Source: Treponema sp. (GTDB lineage: Bacteria > Spirochaetota > Spirochaetia > Treponematales > Treponemataceae). Taken from it: DNA of 12,038 bases. The stretch is taken from contig JAFTEK010000112.1 of NCBI GenBank assembly GCA_017453705.1, positions 1-12,038 on the forward strand, in the 5' to 3' direction. The translations under genes were made by a program, and so were the position numbers. The first letter of the stretch is position 1. Every line of letters starts with the position of its first letter. The notes beneath the pieces were generated by a model, which worked only from the letters and a program-made list of their open reading frames with translations, did not search any database and was not told where the DNA came from. Of this stretch, positions 1 to 7,421 are shown in pieces.

Positions 1-1688
1 CCGGACTCCACTTTAAGTTTTTCTATGGATAGGGATATTTTATGGGTGGAGTCATTAAGATCGTTTAACCTTGTGTTTATGTCCTGTAGTGCGCCTTCAA
101 TCTGCTTGAATGAAAGAATCTGCTCAGGTACAGACTGCTGAATGTCGCGAGCCTCATCCGCTGTGGCTGACGCGGACTTTTGTATATTATAGAAATTCTG
201 TTCCAGCTCCTCTGAAATCGCACTTCCTTCGTTTATTCTCTGTATAAAGTCTTTGCCTGTTTTTATCAAGTTCTCGTTGGACTTGTTTATTTCGTGGATG
301 CTCTCCTGTATTTCGTTTGTGAGCTTTATGGTGGAGTCAGCCAGTGAGCGGATATCTGTGGCTACATTCTGGAAATCAACACCCTCATCACCTATACCGT
401 TTGCTTCCAGCTCTGCGTTGAATGCTATTATCTTTGTCTGTGCAGTAACAGTTGTTATAAGGTTAACAATGTCCTGTATGTTGCTTATCTTGTTGGACAA
501 GCTTTGTATTCCGTTTATTGTCGTGCTGTTGGACATCTTTATGTCTTTCATCATCTCGCTGTTAAGCCTGAGCGTCTCAAAGTTACCGTCAACCTGTTTG
601 GCGGTTGTCTCTGCCACCTTGAGCACTTCGTTGGACATGGACTCAATCTCTGCGAGGCTTGCATTGAGTCCTTTCATTGTTGCCAGTATCTCGTTGGATG
701 TGGAATACTGCTCAGTGGATGTACTGGCTGTCTCTGTGGAAATAGAAGCGAGCATTGCCGTGGATTCATTTATGTCATCGTTCACTTGTGACATGTCTTT
801 TATCAGACCCCTGAAAAGCAGTATCGTCTTGTTGAACAGATAGCTGAAGTAAGACATGTCTGATGAGAAGTCTGTAGGAAATGGCTTTGCGGAGTCCGCG
901 CTAGTCCTCATAAGGTCAAAGAGAGCCCTCTCCATTGTCCAGGAATTCTTTTTTACCCTTCGGAAGTAAAGGGCGGTAAGGCTGCTTATGATTGCGATGT
1001 TCGTTGTTGATATCGTGACGAACTTGCTTGAGTGCTTAAGGTACATAACCGTAAGAAGCGTAAAGATGGAGCAGAGAACCATTGGGATGAATATGTAAAG
1101 GATAAACTGACCGGCAAGAGAAAGACCAAAAAAGTGTTCCTTGTCAATTATGCCTGTGTCCACGCCGTCCTCTGCGATTTTTTCCGCCTCGGCGGAACAT
1201 ATTTTCTGGGTGCTGTCAAGTGAGAATATGAATGAAACGTATGTTGACAGGCTGGAGACCAGTAGAAAGATGTAAGCATATCGGATTGGGAAGTCTGTCA
1301 TAAAGTGAAAGAGTATGGTGACGCTTATTGTGCATAAGAGGAACACAGCCATAGTTTCCGAGGCTTTTTTGAGTGGATAGCTCACGAGATTACGGATAAG
1401 CTCTGTCCTTTCCTTTGCATCTGTCTGGCTTGAGTAGTAGTATTCCAGTTTTTCGGAAAGCCTTGTTATGGACATCTTGTGGGCAATCGGTGCTATGATG
1501 AGCTGTCCTATTGTCGCGCATATCGCTGTAAGACCTACAACCACCATGTGATCACCTTGCTTGAACTTGACGAAGTTCATTGTATAAAGAAGGATAAAAC
1601 ATGCACCTAGCACGTTGTAAGGAATCAGGCTTGTGAACACCCTGCGGCTAAAGTCCTGCCTGTGTGGGGATTTTGTCTTTCTTTTCAT
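1..1688 (-). CDS. Six-TM methyl-accepting chemotaxis-like receptor, second paralogue, C-terminus cut by window edge
   Basis: The frame stays open from ATG 1688 to the left edge, giving 562 codons with no stop. The N-terminal half has about six hydrophobic helices, near residues 20-40, 48-70, 112-131, 135-156, 192-217 and 223-242, with no large periplasmic sensor domain. From about residue 290 it becomes a long Ser/Thr/Glu/Asn-rich coiled coil of the MCP signalling type. The hairpin tip lies at 410-450 and contains AQTKIIAFNAELEA, related to the canonical MCP tip with NAAIEAARAGE, but followed by NGIGDEG rather than ARAGE. It is probably an inner-membrane receptor that docks CheA and CheW and is modified by CheR and CheB. 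The start codon overlaps the stop of the preceding receptor as ATGA, and an AAGGA lies about 9 bases upstream. It resembles its neighbour in length of the membrane block, in the FGL motif before helix 5 and in the AFNAEL tip, so a tandem duplication followed by divergence is likely. The ligand cannot be read from the sequence. Confidence 0.9.
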   Translation of the reverse strand, partial: MKRKTKSPHRQDFSRRVFTSLIPYNVLGACFILLYTMNFVKFKQGDHMVVVGLTAICATIGQLIIAPIAHKMSITRLSEKLEYYYSSQTDAKERTELIRNLVSYPLKKASETMAVFLLCTISVTILFHFMTDFPIRYAYIFLLVSSLSTYVSFIFSLDSTQKICSAEAEKIAEDGVDTGIIDKEHFFGLSLAGQFILYIFIPMVLCSIFTLLTVMYLKHSSKFVTISTTNIAIISSLTALYFRRVKKNSWTMERALFDLMRTSADSAKPFPTDFSSDMSYFSYLFNKTILLFRGLIKDMSQVNDDINESTAMLASISTETASTSTEQYSTSNEILATMKGLNASLAEIESMSNEVLKVAETTAKQVDGNFETLRLNSEMMKDIKMSNSTTINGIQSLSNKISNIQDIVNLITTVTAQTKIIAFNAELEANGIGDEGVDFQNVATDIRSLADSTIKLTNEIQESIHEINKSNENLIKTGKDFIQRINEGSAISEELEQNFYNIQKSASATADEARDIQQSVPEQILSFKQIEGALQDINTRLNDLNDSTHKISLSIEKLKVES

Positions 1689-3436
1689 CCTTGTACTTCC
1701 TTAATGTGGCGTGTGTTGATGGAGTCGAGCTTCTGGGCCGTCTCCTTTAGTTTGCTGCTGGAGTTATTCATAGCCTTTGTCGTGTTGTCAAATTCTCCAA
1801 GGCTGACCCCCATTTGCCCAAGGCTCTCATATATCTGGGAAAAGGACTCGTACTGCTCTGACATTTCGTCCTGCATATCCTCCGCGCTTTCGGATGTGAC
1901 TGTGCTGGATACTGAAAGCTCCTGAAAGTTTTCCTCCAGCTTGGAGAATGATGATGAACCTTCCCTGATTTTTTGCGTTCCGCCTTCGCTTGAGATTATC
2001 AGGTTGTCAGCTGTTTCCTGTATGTCTTTTATGCTGCCCTGGATCTCTTGGGTGGAACTTGTTATCGTGGAGACCAGCCGGCGTAGCTCGTTGGCAATTA
2101 TATGGAAGTTTCTCCCTGACTCACCTGTGCTGCTTGCCTTGAGTTCGGCGTTGAAGGCAATCATTTTATTTCTCTCCGCCAGGCTGTTTATAGTTGCGAT
2201 TGTGTCTTTTACCGCATCTATTTTCTCGCTGAGTTTCTTTATTTTGGTTATAGTCTCCAGATTAAGCTCTGTAATCTCGGACATCTTGCCTATTTCATCT
2301 TTTAGCAAATCACTGCTCTTGCCGACATAGGCCATTGTTTTTTCCGCTGACTGTTTTATGTTCGCGACCCTTGATGTGACTGATGCGAAGGTTTTCTTTC
2401 TTTCTTCCATTATGGCAAGGCATTCCGTGACCCCGGCCCTCTCGTTCATTGTTATCTCGGTATTTTTCATGGCTACATCGGCAAGCTCCGATGTGGAGGA
2501 GAGAATGTTCTTGCTGGATTCCTTGAAGATGTCGGCTATGCTTTGCAGGTATGACAGCAGCTCGTTTATTAGAAAGTTGTTCAACTCAAGCTCATAGCCT
2601 AGGTCTGTTGTTATGTATGTTTTTTCCTCCTGGTTTCCAGAGTTGAGGGCTTCCAGCATACTGACTGAATTCTTTATGGTCTTGGATATGTGCCTGAAGA
2701 AGAAGCCTGATAGGAACAGGTATGTCACCATGTTGAATATGAGCATCATACCCATCTTGAACGTCAGATGATGAAGATGGTACATACCCATTGTTGCCCT
2801 GTACTGCAGCCCGATTTGTGCGGCTGTGGCCGACACAAAGGGAAACACTATGTGGAAGAATACCCTGATGTAGAGTGGAAGACCGTAGAAACGTCTTTGG
2901 TGTACCTGCTCAGGAACTATCTCTTTTTGTAGTTGTTCCTTTGTTATATCCGAGCATATATCTTCGACAAAGATATACCGGGAGACAGCTTCTATGACCA
3001 GGGCATGAAATATTCCAAATGCGATGAATGTTATAGTTGGTATATCTACATTAAAAAGTTTTCTTAGGAACAGAAGGACTATCATTAAATTCATTGCATA
3101 CAGGATAAAGAATGATATGGATGATAATAATGGAAATATCATGAGCTGCCGTATGATATCCATCCTTTCTTCCGCACCGCATCTTCCTTCCTCTTCTTGT
3201 CTCAGCCGTCTGGACAGGCTGTGGGTGGTAATTGCATCCATCATAGGAGCCAGAAGGATCAAGTTAAGAAGGATTAGCGAGGCTGAAAGTATGGAAAGAT
3301 GAGAAGCCTTGATAATGCCACCCTGGATGATGCCAGAAAAATAGAACAGAACCAGGGCGCACAGGACTGTCATCATAAAATCCGGCAGTAATCCTGCCTT
3401 GGATATACGAGCTTTAAATGTTTTTTTCTTTTTCAT
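1685..3436 (-). CDS. Six-TM methyl-accepting chemotaxis-like receptor
   Basis: The protein is 583 residues from ATG 3436. Hydrophobic helices lie near 18-38, 45-67, 98-124, 133-157, 188-212 and 226-247. A coiled-coil signalling domain runs from about 290 to the end. Its hairpin tip at 412-452 reads AERNKMIAFNAELKA followed by SSTGESGRNF, which is recognisably MCP but strongly diverged. There is no large extracytoplasmic domain, so sensing may occur in or at the membrane. I chose ATG 3436 because a GGAG lies 9 bases upstream. An in-frame ATG at 3454 overlaps the cyclase stop as ATGA and would add six residues, but it has no good ribosome binding site. The open frame reaching 3517 is not the start. 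The C-terminus ends RHIKEVQG, with no CheR-tethering pentapeptide of the NWETF type. The gene lies directly downstream of the cyclase in the same operon, so it is the likely input of this pathway. Confidence 0.9.
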   Translation of the reverse strand: MKKKKTFKARISKAGLLPDFMMTVLCALVLFYFSGIIQGGIIKASHLSILSASLILLNLILLAPMMDAITTHSLSRRLRQEEEGRCGAEERMDIIRQLMIFPLLSSISFFILYAMNLMIVLLFLRKLFNVDIPTITFIAFGIFHALVIEAVSRYIFVEDICSDITKEQLQKEIVPEQVHQRRFYGLPLYIRVFFHIVFPFVSATAAQIGLQYRATMGMYHLHHLTFKMGMMLIFNMVTYLFLSGFFFRHISKTIKNSVSMLEALNSGNQEEKTYITTDLGYELELNNFLINELLSYLQSIADIFKESSKNILSSTSELADVAMKNTEITMNERAGVTECLAIMEERKKTFASVTSRVANIKQSAEKTMAYVGKSSDLLKDEIGKMSEITELNLETITKIKKLSEKIDAVKDTIATINSLAERNKMIAFNAELKASSTGESGRNFHIIANELRRLVSTITSSTQEIQGSIKDIQETADNLIISSEGGTQKIREGSSSFSKLEENFQELSVSSTVTSESAEDMQDEMSEQYESFSQIYESLGQMGVSLGEFDNTTKAMNNSSSKLKETAQKLDSINTRHIKEVQG

Positions 3437-3450
3437 TTTCCCATTCTCCG

Positions 3451-5367
3451 TCATTTTCTTGTGAGTGCGACCGCACCATCCCAGTTCAAGGGTTTGTTCT
3501 CGGAGAAGCCCTTGCATCTGCTCAGAAGCTCCTGGGTCGCCATGTCATTCGGGTATTCTTCATTTGCCAAGGAAAAGTATTCCACGGCTGTCTTGAAGTT
3601 TCCTATCTCATATTGGTTAAGACCTTTCCTGTAATTGTCCAGGAAGGAGTGAGAGAACTTTTTCATGTCTGTGCTCATCGCGTATATGCGAACCGCATGG
3701 GTTTTACCCTTTACTTTAACGTTGTCAATATGTCTTATAAGATGGGGCAGGGAATCTTCTTCGGATGCGGGCAGTTCCTTCTCCTTCACTGCCTCCCTGA
3801 CGGCATCTATATCCTTTTTGACGCTCTCTGTTATCAGTATGTCTGAACCATAAAGCTTGGTCAAGCTTTCAACTCGTGATGCAAGGTTGACATCATCGCC
3901 TATGACGGTGTACTCTTTTTTATCATCGCTGCCCAGGGCACCGACGATTGGTGTTCCATAGTTTATTCCTATTCCAATCCTGAATTTCTTGTCGCCCATG
4001 TTAAGGATGCTCGTGTCCATCTGCTTTGCCGCCAGGCTCATTTCAAGCGCTGCGTTGGCTGCCCGGTTTCCGTTATATATATAGCTCTCCGGCGCTCCAA
4101 AAAGGGCCATTATAGCATCGCCCATGAACTTGTCTATCATACCGCCATGTGTCTTGATTATTTTTCCCATCTTGGCAAAGAACATATTCAGGAAATCAAC
4201 GACATTCTCAGGTGAGTTTTTCTCACTGATTGCGGTAAAATTCCTTATGTCGGCCATCAATATGGCAACTTGCCTTTTTTCTCCCGCACCTTCGTCAAAA
4301 GACTTTTCATCCTTGATTATTCCTTTTATGACGGACGGGGGGAGGAATCGTGAGAATGCTTTTTCAACCCTGTGCTCCGCTTCGGCAATCTGGTTGAACT
4401 CTATTGTCTTTTGTATCAGCGGTGCATATATGCTTATGAATTCCCCGACCCTTTCCCTGGTTCTTCTGTTGGACAGCAGATCCTTGCAAAGCCCCACGTG
4501 CGCGATATATGGAATGTCGTCTTTTGCATCCCCGTCCAGAGGGAATTTCTCATAGCTCCTTATCTTTTTCTCTTTGCTTTTTTCCTTACGTACAGGTGTG
4601 AATTTGTGTTCCAGCAGTTCTGATTTTTGCCAACCACTTGCACCGAATATCTCTGCTTTTGCCTCAAAATCAGCCCTTGCTATTTTCCTGAAGTCTTCAA
4701 GTTCCTCATTTGCCAACCTGTCAGAGAACGAGTATATCTCAACCAGACGGTCTCCCTTGAGTATCATGGAGAATGCATCAAATTCCAATATGCTGCGCAG
4801 GGTCTGGATCATTGATTGCACCAGCTCTTTTAAATCATAACGTTTTGATTCATTTTTATAGGCTTCTCTAGTGACGTATAGGCCGTACATTTCTTTGTCG
4901 TAGGCATTCCCCATGAGCTTTATGAAGGAGACGGAAGAGCTCAGGTTTTTCTTTCCGCCTTTTTCCAAGCCCTTGTATTTCTCTATTGCGTCCTGCACTG
5001 TTTCGATAATCTGACCTGTCCCTGCGCTGCTCAGTGGACAGGCAGCATCACTTTTGCAGTTGTCAGTCCAGAATCTGAAGTTCTCGTTGTCATCAGTTGT
5101 TCCTATCACAACCGCTATATCACGGAGATAGTCGGTGTTTTTTATTATCCTTGTGAAAGCGTAAGCGTCTAGTACCGGCAGGTCTGTGCAAACCAGCGCG
5201 CAGTCAGGATGAACTGTGGACGCAAGCTGTATCGCATGTATGCCGTCGTTTGCCGTGACGACCGAGAATCCTGATTCCTCAAAGCCTTTCTTTAGGAAAG
5301 CTGCCTGCGCCTTTGAATAGAGTGCGAGCAAAAGTTTTTTCTTTGTCTCAATGCTTTTATCGGACAT
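3451..5367 (-). CDS. Degenerate receiver - class III adenylate cyclase (probable pathway output)
   Basis: The protein has 638 residues. Residues 1-125 look like a CheY-type receiver. Asp62 (TDLPVLDAY) sits where the phosphoacceptor would be, but the N-terminal acidic pair is replaced by ALYSKA and the conserved lysine-proline is replaced by CPLSS. Residues 175-325 have a GAF-like pattern. The lead-in RFLPPSVIKGII begins at 340, and the cyclase core covers about 362-565. Its catalytic residues are all present: metal-binding Asp373 (MADIRNFT) and Asp417 (DKFMGDAIMALFG), adenine-specifying Lys413 and Thr487 (YTVIGDD), and transition-state Asn494 and Arg498 (VNLASR). The Lys/Thr pair is the adenylate (class IIIb) signature. 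A TPR-like segment at 572-620 and a closing NWDG motif at 628-631 resemble spirochaete cyclases. No transmembrane segment is visible, so it is probably cytoplasmic. The gene starts within cheA, with an 11-base overlap and a good GAGGAG ribosome site, so its synthesis is coupled to the kinase. ATP as substrate is inferred from the residues. Confidence 0.92.
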   Translation of the reverse strand: MSDKSIETKKKLLLALYSKAQAAFLKKGFEESGFSVVTANDGIHAIQLASTVHPDCALVCTDLPVLDAYAFTRIIKNTDYLRDIAVVIGTTDDNENFRFWTDNCKSDAACPLSSAGTGQIIETVQDAIEKYKGLEKGGKKNLSSSVSFIKLMGNAYDKEMYGLYVTREAYKNESKRYDLKELVQSMIQTLRSILEFDAFSMILKGDRLVEIYSFSDRLANEELEDFRKIARADFEAKAEIFGASGWQKSELLEHKFTPVRKEKSKEKKIRSYEKFPLDGDAKDDIPYIAHVGLCKDLLSNRRTRERVGEFISIYAPLIQKTIEFNQIAEAEHRVEKAFSRFLPPSVIKGIIKDEKSFDEGAGEKRQVAILMADIRNFTAISEKNSPENVVDFLNMFFAKMGKIIKTHGGMIDKFMGDAIMALFGAPESYIYNGNRAANAALEMSLAAKQMDTSILNMGDKKFRIGIGINYGTPIVGALGSDDKKEYTVIGDDVNLASRVESLTKLYGSDILITESVKKDIDAVREAVKEKELPASEEDSLPHLIRHIDNVKVKGKTHAVRIYAMSTDMKKFSHSFLDNYRKGLNQYEIGNFKTAVEYFSLANEEYPNDMATQELLSRCKGFSENKPLNWDGAVALTRK

Positions 5368-7420
5368 TCAAAAGCTCCTCGACAGCCTGCAGCAGGTTGC
5401 CCCTTTGGAAATCTGACTTGACGATGAAGGCCTGTGCTCCCGCATCGATGAATTGTTTCTTTGCCTCTGGGTCATAAGCCCCGGACACAACTATGACAGG
5501 CATACCCTTGTATTGCTCCTGTCGCCTGATATTGTTCAAAAGCATTATTCCATCCATTCTGGGCATCGCTATGTCCGTTATCACAGCATCTATGTGCTTT
5601 TCTGCCAGCTTGTTCAGTGCATCCACCCCATCCACAGCGGTTTCCACTGCATAGCCGGAGCTTTCAAATATGGCTGCCTCTATTTCCCTTGTGGTCGCTG
5701 AGTCGTCTACGACAAGTACTGAATAAGTTCTCTTCATTCCTTTGACCCTGGATTTCTTGAGGTCATAGGCCACGAGTTTTTTTAGCCTCTGTATTATGTC
5801 CGGTATATTAAGCACGGGTATTATTGAATAATTCTCATCGAAGACAATGCCCCTTAGTCCTCTCATGCTCTGCATTATTTTGGGCAGGGGGCTTGTCACA
5901 AGGTTTTCGTACTGGTCAACGGAGTCTACCATTATGCCTATGCAGCTTTCCAAGTATTCCACGACCACCACATGGAAGGAGGGGGATGATTTTCCTGAGC
6001 CCAGTATTGAAGAAAGGCTGTAGACGGGAATCAGCCTGTCCGCCAGCTTTATGTAAGTCTGGTCTTGTATTACGGTATTTGGTATATTCTCACTGTCCGC
6101 GAGTTCAAGCACGTACTCAGCGGGCAGCATGAACTTCATGTCACCTGAGCGTATGAAAAGGCCTTCCTGTGTTGCGACAGTGAGGGGAATCGTAAGCTCA
6201 AAGCATGTCCCCCCGTGTTTCTTGGAGCTGAGCCTCATCCGCCCCTTGATGGATTCTACTGAGCTTCTTACTATGTCCAGTCCCATGCCCCTTCCAGAAA
6301 GCAACGTTGGTTTTCCTAATGTGGAGAAGCCCGGTGCGTACAAATATTGCTGCAGCTCGTTCTCGCTTTCCTTTCTTATGCTATCAGTGTCAAGGGGGTA
6401 TAGCTTCATGGCCTTTTTTCTGACCTTTTCCCAATCTATGCCGCGTCCGTCGTCACTTACTTTTATGAGCAGGTGGTTGGACATCTGTTTGGCAGAAACC
6501 GATATCAGGCCTGTCTCAGCTTTTCCTGCGGCTTTTCTCTCCTCCCTGCTTTCTATGCCGTGGTCTATGCTGTTCCTGACCAGATGCAGGAGTATGTCCC
6601 TGAGCTTTTCAAGTATGAACTTGTCCAGCATGAAGTTTGCCGGGGGTATGTCAAACTTTATGCCTTTCCCTGAGTTGATGGCCTCGCTTTCTATCTGCCT
6701 TTTGAGTGGGGTGAGTATTATGTCCAGAGGCAGGAGCCTGAGATCCAGTATCTGGTGCTGGGCTTCAAGGACGGACTGCTCTATCCTGAGCACATCCTCT
6801 TTCATCTGGTTGGGAAAGTCGGCCATCCTCAGCTCAGGACGATGCTGGCACAGGTCGTCAAGCTGCTTTTTAAAACTGAACTGCTTGGTGATTATATCGT
6901 CAATTGACTTGAGTATGGAATTTATTCTCTCTATTGGAATCCTGATGGACGTGATGTTGCCCAGCTCGTCGATTTTTTCAGCCTGGACGGAATCCACGCT
7001 GGCAGAACTCTCAAGCTCCTCCAGTGAGAAGAACGTTCCGGCCGCCGCCTTGCTGTATATCCCCATCAAGGCCTCGGTATCCATGTTGTCGTTTCCGTCA
7101 ACAACGATATTCTGCAGGCAGGCTTTTATTATGTCGCAGGTCTTGAAGGTCAGCTGGACTATCCTGTCGCTTAGCCTGAATTTTCCTTCCCTAAGCCCCT
7201 TGTACACATCCTCCAGAGCATGGGAAATCTTCTCGATGTTTGGATAGGAGAGCATCCTTGCGGTTCCCTTGATTGTGTGCAGGGAGCGCAGTATGACGGT
7301 AAGAGTGTCCTTGTCTCCGTCATCATTTTTGAGCTTGATTATTGAATCATTGATGGTGTCGAGATTGTCGCCAGTCTCTGAGATAAATTCCTTTACAAAA
7401 GCCTCTTTGGAGAACGCCAT
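5357..7420 (-). CDS. cheA: Hybrid chemotaxis histidine kinase CheA with C-terminal receiver (FrzE/WspE-like)
   Basis: The protein has 687 residues. An HPt domain occupies 1-110, with phosphorylatable His48 in SLHTIKGTARML. Then comes a short linker with no room for a CheY-binding P2 domain, a dimerisation region at about 150-240, and a GHKL ATPase with N box HLVRNSIDHGIE (279-290), G1 DDGRGID (323-329) and G2 GRGMGLDIV (377-385). A CheW-like coupling domain covers about 412-550. A complete receiver lies at 566-686, with acidic pair Asp572/Asp573, phosphoacceptor Asp616 and Lys668. It should autophosphorylate on His48 in receptor arrays and pass phosphate to its own receiver and to CheB. The fused receiver and absent P2 match the Wsp/Frz type rather than flagellar CheA. 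The start codon lies one base after the cheR stop. The receiver may act as a phosphate sink or as a control element for the cyclase encoded immediately downstream. That last point is inference. Confidence 0.95.
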   Translation of the reverse strand: MAFSKEAFVKEFISETGDNLDTINDSIIKLKNDDGDKDTLTVILRSLHTIKGTARMLSYPNIEKISHALEDVYKGLREGKFRLSDRIVQLTFKTCDIIKACLQNIVVDGNDNMDTEALMGIYSKAAAGTFFSLEELESSASVDSVQAEKIDELGNITSIRIPIERINSILKSIDDIITKQFSFKKQLDDLCQHRPELRMADFPNQMKEDVLRIEQSVLEAQHQILDLRLLPLDIILTPLKRQIESEAINSGKGIKFDIPPANFMLDKFILEKLRDILLHLVRNSIDHGIESREERKAAGKAETGLISVSAKQMSNHLLIKVSDDGRGIDWEKVRKKAMKLYPLDTDSIRKESENELQQYLYAPGFSTLGKPTLLSGRGMGLDIVRSSVESIKGRMRLSSKKHGGTCFELTIPLTVATQEGLFIRSGDMKFMLPAEYVLELADSENIPNTVIQDQTYIKLADRLIPVYSLSSILGSGKSSPSFHVVVVEYLESCIGIMVDSVDQYENLVTSPLPKIMQSMRGLRGIVFDENYSIIPVLNIPDIIQRLKKLVAYDLKKSRVKGMKRTYSVLVVDDSATTREIEAAIFESSGYAVETAVDGVDALNKLAEKHIDAVITDIAMPRMDGIMLLNNIRRQEQYKGMPVIVVSGAYDPEAKKQFIDAGAQAFIVKSDFQRGNLLQAVEELLNVR
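5375..5380 (-). promoter_or_regulatory. Ribosome binding site of the cyclase gene, inside cheA
   Basis: GAGGAG lies 7 bases before ATG 5367, within the last codons of cheA. It supports this start and shows that the 11-base overlap is a real coupled start rather than a mis-assigned one. Confidence 0.75.
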
Positions 7421-7421
7421 C

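Noticed and set aside
253..843. Plus-strand open frame of 196 codons opposite the second receptor
   Set aside because: It is a hydrophobic, low-complexity shadow of the coiled-coil coding region, which is firmly assigned on the minus strand.
6129..7247. Plus-strand open frame of 372 codons opposite cheA
   Set aside because: Its product is a Ser/Leu/Met-rich sequence with no domain pattern, as expected for the complement of a real gene; cheA on the other strand has every catalytic motif.
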